This document shows, piece by piece, positions 9,173 to 17,009 of a DNA stretch of 64,000 nt. Each line of letters begins with the position of its first letter. Position 1 is the first letter of the stretch. The translations under genes were made by a program, and so were the position numbers. The notes beneath the pieces were generated by a model. That model was not told the origin of the DNA and searched no databases. It saw only the letters and a list, made by a program, of their open reading frames with translations. Source of the stretch: Halorubrum lipolyticum DSM 21995 (lineage in GTDB: Archaea > Halobacteriota > Halobacteria > Halobacteriales > Haloferacaceae); assembly GCF_000337375.1 (NCBI RefSeq), contig NZ_AOJG01000040.1:41244-105243 (forward strand), given 5' to 3'.

Positions 9173-10249
9173 ATGGACGTATCGCCGAGAGCGGCCACTC
9201 GATCGCTGTGGCCCGTCTGGACTCTCGGCGTCGTGCTCACCGTCTCGCTCGTCGCGGAACTCGCGACCGTCTCGCTCGGGACGGTTCCCGTTCCCAGCGG
9301 CTACTGGGTGGGATATCTCTCGTCGGTCCTCGTCGTGTTCGGGTTCGGGTACGTCGTCCGCTGGATCCCCGCGTCCGAACTCTCGGCCGCGCGGTATCCC
9401 CGGCTCAACCAGTGGTGTTTCGCTGGCGGGAGCGTATTCCTGCTCATCAACGTCGGATTCATGGCGACGCTACCGACGGAGTCGACGTTTCAAGTGTTCG
9501 GCTGGGCCCGCTGGGCGGTCGGGTTCGGCGGCGGGATCGGACTGCTCATCGGGCTGTTCGAGGCGAGAGCGATCGAACGCGAGGTCACGGCGGAGCGGAG
9601 TCGCGTCCGACAGGCCGAGCTCCGCCGCGAGCGGGACCGGCTCGAGGAGTTCGCGAGCGTCGTGTCGCACGACCTCCGGAACCCGCTCAGCGTCGTCCGC
9701 GGTCGCGCCGACCTCGCCGCGCGGGCGCACCCGGACGACGAACACTTGGCCGAGATCGAGCCCGCGCTCGATCGCATGGACGAGATCATCGAGGAGACGC
9801 TCACGCTCGCCCGCGAGGGAAAGAGCGTCGACGAGGTCGAGGACGTCGACCTCGCCGAGTGTGCGCGCGAGTGCTGGTCGCGCGTGGACACGGCGGACGC
9901 GACGCTCCGCGTGGACCGCTCGGTCACGGTTCGAGCCGACCGCGACCGGCTGTCGCACGTCTTCGAGAACCTCTTCCGGAACAGCGTGGAACACGGCGGC
10001 CGAGACGTGACCGTCCGCGTGGGCGCGCTCGACGGCGAAGACGGCTTCTACGTCGAGGACGACGGCGCCGGAATCCCGGAGTCGGATGTCGATCGGGTGC
10101 GTGAGACCGGGTTCACGTCGTCGCCCGACGGGACGGGGTTCGGACTCGCGATCGCGGACCGGATCGCCGAGGCACACGGGTGGAAGCTGCGGGTCGAGGA
10201 TGGAGACGAGGGGGGCGCGCGGTTCGTGATTCGCGGCATCGATCGGTGA
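9173..10249 (+). CDS. Membrane sensor histidine kinase
   Basis: This 358-residue kinase has four predicted membrane helices (about 12-33, 43-64, 82-100 and 108-130) and a short coiled stretch. A HisKA domain with phospho-acceptor His166 in SHDLRNPLS follows, then an HATPase domain with the N box (FENLFRNSVEHGG), the G1 box (EDDGAGIP) and the G2 box (GTGFGLAIAD). No PAS or periplasmic sensor is visible, so the membrane block itself is the likely sensor. No response regulator is adjacent, so the partner is unknown. It sits between ctaB and the SelW-like gene, which makes a redox or respiratory signal possible but unproven. Confidence 0.9.
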   Translation: MDVSPRAATRSLWPVWTLGVVLTVSLVAELATVSLGTVPVPSGYWVGYLSSVLVVFGFGYVVRWIPASELSAARYPRLNQWCFAGGSVFLLINVGFMATLPTESTFQVFGWARWAVGFGGGIGLLIGLFEARAIEREVTAERSRVRQAELRRERDRLEEFASVVSHDLRNPLSVVRGRADLAARAHPDDEHLAEIEPALDRMDEIIEETLTLAREGKSVDEVEDVDLAECARECWSRVDTADATLRVDRSVTVRADRDRLSHVFENLFRNSVEHGGRDVTVRVGALDGEDGFYVEDDGAGIPESDVDRVRETGFTSSPDGTGFGLAIADRIAEAHGWKLRVEDGDEGGARFVIRGIDR

Positions 10250-10361
10250 GGATAGGGACCGGCAAACGGAGGGGAGCGGGCGGAGGACCGGCGAGGGGAG
10301 GAGTCAACGACGGCGCGCAGCGGTGCGTTTTTAAGTTCGTTCGGTGCGAACACGAGGCCGT

Positions 10362-10604
10362 ATGACCCGCATCGAAGTCGAGTACTGCGTCCCGTGTGGC
10401 ATGTTGAATCGCGCGCAAGACGTCTCGGAGGCGGTCCTCAAGCAGTTCGGCGAGGAGATCGACGAAGTCGCGTTAGTGACCGGCGACGACGGCGTGTTCG
10501 TCGTGCGCGCCGACGGCGAGGTCGTCTTCGACAAGACGGAAGACGAGTACGACGTGGACGCCATCGTCCGCGCGGTCAAGCCGTACGTCGGCGCGGCGGC
10601 GTGA
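10362..10604 (+). CDS. SelT/SelW/SelH-family (Rdx) thioredoxin-like protein
   Basis: This 80-residue protein starts IEVEYCVPCGML, the beta strand and CxxC motif of the Rdx family, in which both redox positions are Cys (no selenocysteine). FDKTEDEYDVDAIVRAVKP at the end matches the family's C-terminal helix. Such proteins are small cytosolic thiol redox proteins of poorly known substrate. The ATG at 10362 is used because the family begins at MTRIEVEY, and a TTTTTAAG box lies about 30 bases upstream. It converges with the copper ATPase gene. Confidence 0.83.
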   Translation: MTRIEVEYCVPCGMLNRAQDVSEAVLKQFGEEIDEVALVTGDDGVFVVRADGEVVFDKTEDEYDVDAIVRAVKPYVGAAA

Positions 10605-10683
10605 CTTCTCCCTCGACTGAACTCGTGGGCTTTCCCCTCGAATCGCTGTAACGGGGCGACGCCCTCGCAGTCGCCTCCTTCCG

Positions 10684-13152
10684 CTACTTGCCTTTATAAA
10701 CGGCTCGCGCGGAGTTCGACACCACGAGAAGGCTGCTCGTCGCCATCGCGACCGCGGCAAAGAGCGGGTTGAGGACACCCGAGACGGCCATCGGGATCGC
10801 GACCGCGTTGTAGACGAACGCCCACCCGAGGTTCTGCTTGAGCCGGCGGTTCGTCCCGCGGGTGACCGCGAACAGCTCCGGGATCGCCGAGAGGCGGTCC
10901 TCCAGCAGGACGGCGTCGGCGGCGTCGGCGGCCAGGTCGGTCCCGCTCGCGACGGAGATCCCGATGTCGGCCGCCGCGAGCGCCGGCGCGTCGTTGCTCC
11001 CGTCGCCGACCATGGCGACGCGCTCGGTCGCGGTCAGCCGCCGGACCGTCTCGGCCTTCGCCTCCGGCGGGACCTCCGCGAACGTCTCGTCGATGGCCGG
11101 GTGCTCCTCGAACTGCCGGGCCGCGGCCGGCGAGTCGCCGGTGAGCACGACGACCCGGCGCCCGTCCGCCGCCAGCTCGTCGACGACCGACTCCCAGCCG
11201 TCCCGCACCTCGTCGCCGACGACGAGCACGCCCCTGACGGCTCCTCCCCAGCCCACGTACGCGGGGACGAGACCCGCCTCGCGGGCATCCGTACCGGCCG
11301 CGTCGAGCCGCTCGGGAACGCTCCACGCGTCCCCCCCGAACAGCGAGCGGTGCCCGACGACGACCTCGTCGCCGTCGATCCGCCCGGAGACCCCCCTGTC
11401 CGTGACCGTCACGTCCGCGGCGGCGGGGGACGGCTCGGTCGGGGTCGCCGCGTCGCCGTCGGTCGTGGTACCGTCGTCGGGTGACGGTCCCTCGTCGACC
11501 ACCGCGCCGCCGTCGGTCGCCGAAGCCGGGCGGGCGGCGGGGGCGTCGCGGTCCGGCGCATCACCGTACACCCCGTCCACGATCGCCTCGGCGATCGGGT
11601 GGACCGAGGCGCGCTCCAGCGCCGCGGCCCGCGTCCGGACGGTCTCCGGGTCAGACCCGTCCGTCTCGGTGTCGAGCAGCCGCATCTCTCCGTCGGTGAG
11701 GGTACCGGTCTTGTCGAGCACGACCGTGTCGACGTCGGCGGCCTCCTCGAAGACGGCGTCCGAGACGATCACGATCCCCCGCCGGGCCGCGTCCCGGATC
11801 CCGGCCGCGACCGCGAGGGGAGTCGCGAGCCCGAGCGCGCAGGGGCACGAGACGATGAGCACCGTGAGCCCGACCAGCGCCGCCTCGACGGGCGCGGCGC
11901 CGAGCGCGAGCGTCGCGCCGGCCGCGAGGACCGCGACGGCGACGACGAGGGGGACGAACACCGTCGCCAGCTTGTCGACGAGCCGCTGGATCCCCGACCG
12001 CGAGCTCTGGATCTCCCACAGCATCCGCACGAGCGTGTCGAGGGTGCTCTCGGCGTCCTCGCCCACCGCGACGACCACCGGTGCGTCGGTGACGACGGTG
12101 CCGCCGCGGACCGCGTCGCCCTCCCGTTTCGTCGCCGGGAGCGACTCGCCGGTGACCAGGGCCTCGTCGACCGCGGCGCTCCCCTCGACGACGGTCCCGT
12201 CGAACGGGACGCGCTCGCCGGGGCGCACGAGCAGGCGGTCCCCCGGGTCGACCGCGTCGGCCGCGACCGTCTCGCCGGCCTCGGTCCGGACCTCCCGGTC
12301 CGCCGCGGTCGTCAGCTCCGACAGCGCGCCGGTCGCGCGGCGTTTTATCAGCGACTCGTAGTGGTTCCCGGCGGTGACTACCAGGATGACGGCGATCGTC
12401 ACGTCGAAGTAGAGGTCGGTCCGACCGAGAAACATCGCGAGGGTGCTGTACGCGTACGAGCTCACCGCCGCGAGCGACACCAACAGATCCATGTTCGGCT
12501 GTCGCGCGCGGAGGCTCACGTAGGCGCCTCGCAGGATCGGGTATCCCGTGTAAAACAGGACGATGGAGGCGAACACCCAGATCTGCGTGAACAGGTACAG
12601 CCCCGAGACCCCGCCCAGATCGAGGAAGGGGTCGTAGCCGAAGTAGGTGGGGTAGAGGAAGACGACGTACCACAGCATCGCCATCATCCCGAAGAAGCCG
12701 CCGCCGATCAGGAACCGGACGACGGCGTCGTCGCTCTCCGAGTCCGGGTCGGCCCGGTTGCTCGCCGAGTACCCGGCGACCGAGAGGCGCTCGGGGAGCT
12801 CGTCTGCGCCGACGGCGTCCGGATCGTAGTCGACCCGGATCGTGTCGGTGGCGTAGCTCGCCTCCGCGGCCGCGACCCCGGGCTGTTCGCCCGCGGTCAT
12901 CTCCAGGAACGACTCGCAGGTCGCGCAGTGCATCCCGTCGACGTGGAGGAACGCCGTCTCGCCGTCGAACTCGTCGTCCGGCTCCGCGTCCGGGCGGCGT
13001 TCCTCGACCTCGTCGAGGCCGTCGAGCCCCTCGGCGTCGCCGAGCGACCGCGCGACCGCGAGACAGCCCCGACAGCAGAACTCGCCGTCGACGTCCGGGG
13101 CCGTGTGGGGGTCGTCCCCGGTCGGCAGGTCACAGAGTGTACAGGGTGGCAT
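10684..13152 (-). CDS. Copper-type P1B ATPase (CcoI/FixI-like)
   Basis: This 822-residue P1B ATPase has an N-terminal cysteine-rich metal-binding domain (CTLC, CCRGC), as in CcoI/FixI ATPases, and an HMA domain with Cys76/Cys79 in MHCATC. Membrane helices, TGES in ALVTGESLP, and the transport motif CPCALG follow. The phosphorylated Asp480 lies in DKTGTLT and the hinge is MVGDGSNDAPAL. The N-domain carries an insertion of about 60 low-complexity residues. CcoI-type pumps deliver copper for assembly of haem-copper oxidases, and the ba3 oxidase genes start about 400 bases away. General copper export remains possible. Confidence 0.9.
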   Translation of the reverse strand: MPPCTLCDLPTGDDPHTAPDVDGEFCCRGCLAVARSLGDAEGLDGLDEVEERRPDAEPDDEFDGETAFLHVDGMHCATCESFLEMTAGEQPGVAAAEASYATDTIRVDYDPDAVGADELPERLSVAGYSASNRADPDSESDDAVVRFLIGGGFFGMMAMLWYVVFLYPTYFGYDPFLDLGGVSGLYLFTQIWVFASIVLFYTGYPILRGAYVSLRARQPNMDLLVSLAAVSSYAYSTLAMFLGRTDLYFDVTIAVILVVTAGNHYESLIKRRATGALSELTTAADREVRTEAGETVAADAVDPGDRLLVRPGERVPFDGTVVEGSAAVDEALVTGESLPATKREGDAVRGGTVVTDAPVVVAVGEDAESTLDTLVRMLWEIQSSRSGIQRLVDKLATVFVPLVVAVAVLAAGATLALGAAPVEAALVGLTVLIVSCPCALGLATPLAVAAGIRDAARRGIVIVSDAVFEEAADVDTVVLDKTGTLTDGEMRLLDTETDGSDPETVRTRAAALERASVHPIAEAIVDGVYGDAPDRDAPAARPASATDGGAVVDEGPSPDDGTTTDGDAATPTEPSPAAADVTVTDRGVSGRIDGDEVVVGHRSLFGGDAWSVPERLDAAGTDAREAGLVPAYVGWGGAVRGVLVVGDEVRDGWESVVDELAADGRRVVVLTGDSPAAARQFEEHPAIDETFAEVPPEAKAETVRRLTATERVAMVGDGSNDAPALAAADIGISVASGTDLAADAADAVLLEDRLSAIPELFAVTRGTNRRLKQNLGWAFVYNAVAIPMAVSGVLNPLFAAVAMATSSLLVVSNSARAVYKGK

Positions 13153-13249
13153 GTGGATTCGCGTCCGGGGGTTCGCGGGGACGGTCCGCGTCTCGAGTCC
13201 CCGAGTCTCGATCGGGGGAGTTCCGTCGGCGCGGCGTCAGTTCGAGCGA

Positions 13250-13456
13250 CTACGCGTGTTCGTGGTCCGGCGCGTCGTCGTCGCCGCCGATCCCCGGCAG
13301 GCTTCCGCCGGTCGCGATCCGGAGACTCGCCCAGATGAGCAGCACGTTCACTAGCGTGATCGCAACGAAGACCTCCGCTCGGTCCGCGATGAACACCGCC
13401 GCGGGGACGAGTCCGCCGAGCACTAAGAGCACGGCCTGTTGAAGCGAGAAGTTCAT
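13250..13456 (-). CDS. Small membrane protein linked to the ba3 oxidase
   Basis: This 68-residue protein has two predicted membrane helices (about 8-25 and 28-46) and a His/Asp tail ending DHEHA. Its ATG at 13456 lies 25 bases from a TATATAAC box, so a leaderless transcript is likely. It is divergent from the oxidase operon and shares a short intergenic region with it. Similar small proteins beside haloarchaeal ba3 oxidases are annotated as oxidase subunits. That assignment here rests on position and size, not on a recognised catalytic motif. Confidence 0.65.
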   Translation of the reverse strand: MNFSLQQAVLLVLGGLVPAAVFIADRAEVFVAITLVNVLLIWASLRIATGGSLPGIGGDDDAPDHEHA

Positions 13457-13480
13457 GCCGTAACAAACGGCCCGCTGGGC

Positions 13481-13489
13481 ATATATAAC
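13481..13489 (-). promoter_or_regulatory. TATA box of the small oxidase-linked gene
   Basis: ATATATAAC, read from either strand as a TATA box, is 25-33 bases from the minus-strand start at 13456. Confidence 0.5.
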
Positions 13490-13522
13490 ACCCGTGTTTT
13501 CAGGGTTCGAGAACGGGTAGAC

Positions 13523-13530
13523 ATTATATG
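13523..13530 (+). promoter_or_regulatory. TATA box of the ba3 oxidase operon
   Basis: ATTATATG is centred about 27 bases before the ATG at 13554. This supports that start over the ATG at 13545 and a leaderless operon transcript. Confidence 0.5.
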
Positions 13531-13553
13531 GTTGTTTATCAATAATGCGCTCT

Positions 13554-13730
13554 ATGGGCCGGAACGAGACCGCACACGCGCCCGCGGACGACGTGAGCGG
13601 TGACACAGAAGAGTTCGATCCGATCGGCACTCTCACGCTCATCGGGATCTACTTCGTGATCCTGGTGCTCGCGTGGGTGTACATCTACTACATCGAGTTC
13701 CTCGGCCGTGATCTCGTCGTCGTGGGGTGA
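13554..13730 (+). CDS. Small single-span subunit of the ba3 oxidase
   Basis: This 58-residue protein has an acidic N-terminus and one membrane helix (LTLIGIYFVILVLAWVYIYY), ending shortly after. It is the first gene of the oxidase operon, seven bases before subunit II. Bacterial ba3 oxidases have a comparable single-helix subunit IIa, and haloarchaeal operons carry an equivalent small gene. The sequence alone gives only size and topology, so the role rests mainly on operon position. Confidence 0.72.
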   Translation: MGRNETAHAPADDVSGDTEEFDPIGTLTLIGIYFVILVLAWVYIYYIEFLGRDLVVVG

Positions 13731-13737
13731 TCACGAC

Positions 13738-14253
13738 ATGCATATACACGCCTACGAGAAGCTCTGGCTTGCGGCGTCGGTGCTGTTAATACTGCTCCTC
13801 CTCGGATCGGTCACGTACGGCGCCGTCGGTCCCGGCGTGGCGATGGTGAGCGACAGCGAGCCGGCGATCGACGCCGGCGGGCTCGACGAGGACGAGCGGT
13901 TCTCGGAGCCCCGCGTCGAACAGGTCGGCGAAAATGAGTACGAGGCGTACGTCGTCGCCTTCCAGTTCGGGTTCCAACCCGACCCGATCGTGGTTCCGGA
14001 AGACAGCACGGTGACGTTCTACGTGACCTCGCGGGACGTGATCCACGGGTTCGAAGTCGCCGGGACGAACGCCAACACGATGGTCGTTCCCGGCGAGGTC
14101 GCGGAGATCACCGTGGAGACCGACGGCGCGGCCGAGTACGGGATCGTCTGTAACGAGTACTGCGGCGCCGGCCATCACGGGATGGAGGGCAAACTGGAAG
14201 TCGTGAGCCAGTCCGAGTTCGACGACCGGACGAGCGGGGGTGACGGCGAATGA
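13738..14253 (+). CDS. cbaB: ba3-type cytochrome oxidase subunit II
   Basis: This 171-residue protein has one N-terminal membrane helix (about 9-27) and a cupredoxin domain facing outside. The CuA site is intact: DVIHGFEV supplies the first His, and CNEYCGAGHHGM supplies the two Cys, the second His and the Met. CuA takes electrons from a small carrier such as halocyanin. The start at 13738 is the first ATG giving a short N-terminus before the helix. The stop overlaps the start of subunit I (ATGA). Confidence 0.93.
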   Translation: MHIHAYEKLWLAASVLLILLLLGSVTYGAVGPGVAMVSDSEPAIDAGGLDEDERFSEPRVEQVGENEYEAYVVAFQFGFQPDPIVVPEDSTVTFYVTSRDVIHGFEVAGTNANTMVVPGEVAEITVETDGAAEYGIVCNEYCGAGHHGMEGKLEVVSQSEFDDRTSGGDGE

Positions 14254-16043
14254 GCGAGGCGATCGAGGGCGACCGAACCTTCGCCGACAAGTTCCCGGAG
14301 GAGGCGCGGATCGTCCGCGCCGCGCTGCTCGGGTCGTTCCTCGCGCTCACGCTCGGCGCGATCTTCGGGATCATCCAGACGCTCCACCGGACCGGGATCT
14401 TCCGGGGGCTCATCGACTCCACCGACTACTACACGTCGCTCACCGCACACGGCGTGTTCCTCGCGCTCAGCTTCACGACGTTCTTCCTCGTCGGGTTGTT
14501 CACGTGGGCCGTCGTGCGGAGCCTCGACCGACCGCTCCTCAACACCAAGATCACCTGGACGTGGTACGGACTCATGGCCGCCGGGATGACGATGACCGGT
14601 ATCTCGATCCTCGCCGGCTTCACCGACGCGATCGACATGAGCGCCGACGTGCTCTTCACCTTCTACGCCCCGCTGCAGGCGCACCCCATGTTCTACGCGG
14701 GGCTCGCCGTGTTCATCGTCGGGTCGTGGATCGCCGGGGCCGACTGGTTCCGCACGTGGCTCGCGTGGAAGCGCGAGCACCCCGACGAGCGGATCCCCCT
14801 GCAGACGTTCATGGTGCTGACGACGATGGCGATGTGGTACATCGCGTCGTCCGCCGTGGCGGCCTCGGTGCTGATATTCTTACTGCCGTGGTCGCTCGGG
14901 CTGATCGACCAGGTGAACCCGACGCTGACCCGGACGCTGTTCTGGTTCTTCGGCCACCCGGTGGTGTACTTCTGGCTGATGCCGGCGTACCTGCTCTGGT
15001 ACACCGTGCTCCCGAAGATCGCCGGCGGGCGGCTGTTCAGCGACCCGCTCGCTCGGGTCGTGTTCGTGCTGTTCCTCCTGTTGTCGACCCCGGTCGGGAT
15101 CCACCACCAGTACCTCGATCCGGGGATCGCGGAGGGGTTCAAGTTCATCTCGATGACGAACACGATGTTCCTGCTGTTGCCGAGCCTGCTCACCGCGTTC
15201 ACGGTGGTCGCGAGCGTGGAGTACGGCGCCCGCCGGCGCGGCGGGAGCGGCCTCCTCGGCTGGCTCACCGACCTCCCGTGGCGGGACCCGGCGTTCACGG
15301 GGATGATGCTCGCCGGGCTGATGTTCGCCGCCGGTGGATTCTCCGGGATGGTGAACGCCGGGATGAACATCAACTACATGATCCACAACACGATCTGGGT
15401 CCCGGGCCACTTCCACCTCACCGTGGGGACCGCCGTCGCGCTCACGTTCATGGCGGCGACCTACTGGATCTGGCCGCAGATCACCAACAAGCCGATCTAC
15501 AGCCGAGCGATCGGGCTGTTCCAGGTCGTGCTCTGGTTCATCGGCATGGCGCTGATGTCGAACGCGATGCACGCGCAGGGGATCATGGGCGTCCCGCGAC
15601 GGACCGCCGAGCCGGAGTACTCCGGGTTCGACTACCCGACGATGTTCGGCGGGTTCGAGGAGCTCAACGTCCAGATCGCGATCGGCGGGACGCTGCTTTT
15701 CGTCTCGACGGTCCTGTTCATCGGGAACCTCGTCCTCACGATGGGGAACCCGAAAGTCTCCGGGCTCGCCGAGACGCTGCCGCCGGCCCTGTCCGGTCCC
15801 GACGACTCGCCGAAGGTGCTCGACAACCTCCGTCTGTGGGTCGGCATCGCGCTCACGCTCGTCGTGCTCGCGTACGCGCTCCCGCTGGCGGCGATCATCA
15901 ACCGTGGCGGACTGCTGGGGCCGGGCGTCGGCACGTATCCGGTGTGGCTCTCGCCCGCGCTCGACGCACTCGCGAACGCGGCGGCCTCGGTGCTCGGCGC
16001 TGTCGGCGACGCGTCCGCCTCGCTCGTCGAGGTGGTCCGATGA
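14250..16043 (+). CDS. cbaA: ba3-type cytochrome oxidase subunit I
   Basis: This 597-residue multi-span protein reduces O2 to water. Haem and CuB ligands are visible: TAHGVFLAL for the low-spin haem, GHPVVYFWLMPAY with the His-Tyr pair, IHHQYLDP for the CuB histidines, and PGHFHLTVG for the high-spin and low-spin haems. The arrangement and length resemble B-family (ba3) rather than aa3 oxidases. It overlaps subunit II upstream and the next small gene downstream by four bases each. Genes for haem O synthesis and a copper pump lie upstream. Confidence 0.94.
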   Translation: MSEAIEGDRTFADKFPEEARIVRAALLGSFLALTLGAIFGIIQTLHRTGIFRGLIDSTDYYTSLTAHGVFLALSFTTFFLVGLFTWAVVRSLDRPLLNTKITWTWYGLMAAGMTMTGISILAGFTDAIDMSADVLFTFYAPLQAHPMFYAGLAVFIVGSWIAGADWFRTWLAWKREHPDERIPLQTFMVLTTMAMWYIASSAVAASVLIFLLPWSLGLIDQVNPTLTRTLFWFFGHPVVYFWLMPAYLLWYTVLPKIAGGRLFSDPLARVVFVLFLLLSTPVGIHHQYLDPGIAEGFKFISMTNTMFLLLPSLLTAFTVVASVEYGARRRGGSGLLGWLTDLPWRDPAFTGMMLAGLMFAAGGFSGMVNAGMNINYMIHNTIWVPGHFHLTVGTAVALTFMAATYWIWPQITNKPIYSRAIGLFQVVLWFIGMALMSNAMHAQGIMGVPRRTAEPEYSGFDYPTMFGGFEELNVQIAIGGTLLFVSTVLFIGNLVLTMGNPKVSGLAETLPPALSGPDDSPKVLDNLRLWVGIALTLVVLAYALPLAAIINRGGLLGPGVGTYPVWLSPALDALANAAASVLGAVGDASASLVEVVR

Positions 16044-16255
16044 CCGTGGACGTGAGCCGCGGCGGACTCCTCGTCACCCTCGCGATCTTCGGCGTGATCG
16101 TCTACGAGCTCCGGACGGTGCTCGACTTCGTCGGCGTCGAGCTGCCGCTGATCCCGTACATGGCCGCCGTCTTCATTCTCGCCGGCGTCACGATCTGGTT
16201 CGTCACGCTGAAGGGCGGCTGGCGGACCGATCCCGAGGGCGACGAGCCGGCGTAG
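16040..16255 (+). CDS. Small two-span protein at the end of the ba3 oxidase operon
   Basis: This 71-residue protein has two membrane helices (about 9-24 and 37-57) and a short charged tail. Its ATG overlaps the stop of subunit I, so translation is probably coupled. Haloarchaeal ba3 operons often end with such a small membrane gene, regarded as an accessory oxidase subunit. No catalytic residue is evident. Confidence 0.7.
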   Translation: MTVDVSRGGLLVTLAIFGVIVYELRTVLDFVGVELPLIPYMAAVFILAGVTIWFVTLKGGWRTDPEGDEPA

Positions 16256-16356
16256 CGCCGCCGACCGGTCTCGGTCCGGCGGCCGACCGTCTCCGCCCCG
16301 TCGACGACGGCGCCACCGATCGCGACAGTTATGTTAAAGTAGTACAATCTTGATCC

Positions 16357-16608
16357 ATGAGCGGAACGCGCGTCGCGGTCCGGTGTGGCGACTGTTCGTT
16401 CGCGGCGACGTACGACCGGCTCCGCGACGCTCGGACTGCGGTGGACGACCACGAGTCGACGACCGGCCACGGCGTCGACTGGGACATCGAGTCCCTCGAC
16501 GCGGGCGTCTCGCGGGCGGGCGCCGACGCCGGCGTCTGCGGTCGCCCCGAGTGCGCGAACGAGGACTCTCCCCTCGTCGACCACGCACCGTCGGAGCCGG
16601 AGTCGTAG
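16357..16608 (+). CDS. Small conserved Cys/His protein, function unknown
   Basis: This 83-residue protein has a VRCGDCSF Cys pair, a later DDHESTTGH His pair and CGRPEC near the end, suggesting one or two bound zinc ions. It resembles short zinc-finger-like proteins common in haloarchaea, but I cannot name its family with confidence. A TTATGTTA box lies about 27 bases before the ATG, consistent with leaderless expression. It stands alone between the oxidase operon and tusA. Confidence 0.62.
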   Translation: MSGTRVAVRCGDCSFAATYDRLRDARTAVDDHESTTGHGVDWDIESLDAGVSRAGADAGVCGRPECANEDSPLVDHAPSEPES

Positions 16609-16700
16609 GCGGAGCCGCGACCGGAGCCGCCGCCACCGGCGACGGCCGAGAACGCGGGCGGACCCGTGAGCCGGCACGGGTATAAATATTTTCGACTAGC

Positions 16701-16718
16701 ATCCCAATATAGTGGGAT
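16701..16718. promoter_or_regulatory. Operator-like inverted repeat upstream of tusA
   Basis: ATCCCA and TGGGAT form a perfect 6-base dyad around ATATAG. It sits just upstream of an ATATTAAT box (near 16728) and 48 bases before the tusA start. A related half-site arrangement (CCAGTATTGTGGGGT on the minus strand, near 21395-21409) precedes the second tusA, which suggests a shared regulator. The match is by eye, 11 of 15 positions. Confidence 0.45.
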
Positions 16719-16765
16719 AATCATACAATATTAATGCCGTAGGGAGCGAACGATCGGTCGTACCC

Positions 16766-17008
16766 ATGTCCGATATCGACATCGAACCCACTGACACGGT
16801 CGACGCCCGCGGAGCCGCCTGCCCCGGACCGCTGATGGACCTCATCGGCCGTGTTCGGTCCGCGAGCCCTGGCGACGTGATCGTGCTTTTAAGCGACAAC
16901 GACCAGTCGCTGACCGACGTCTCCGAGTGGGTCGACGAGACCGACAACGAGCTGCTGGCGATCGACGAGTCGGGCGACGACTACGGCTTCTACGTGGAGG
17001 TCCCGTGA
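16766..17008 (+). CDS. tusA: TusA/SirA-type sulfur carrier
   Basis: This 80-residue protein has the TusA fold signature: DARGAACPGPLMDL with the single catalytic Cys in CPGPL, then a strand ending in the DYGFYVEV tail. TusA proteins carry persulfide sulfur between donors and acceptors in the cytosol. It begins an operon with the SQR-like flavoprotein and DUF1641 gene (one base gaps), so it likely accepts sulfur from sulfide oxidation rather than serving tRNA thiolation only. Confidence 0.88.
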   Translation: MSDIDIEPTDTVDARGAACPGPLMDLIGRVRSASPGDVIVLLSDNDQSLTDVSEWVDETDNELLAIDESGDDYGFYVEVP

Positions 17009-17009
17009 G

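Noticed and set aside
10362..10604. Selenoprotein (SelW) candidate
   Set aside because: Both redox positions are Cys codons and there is no in-frame TGA at the active site.
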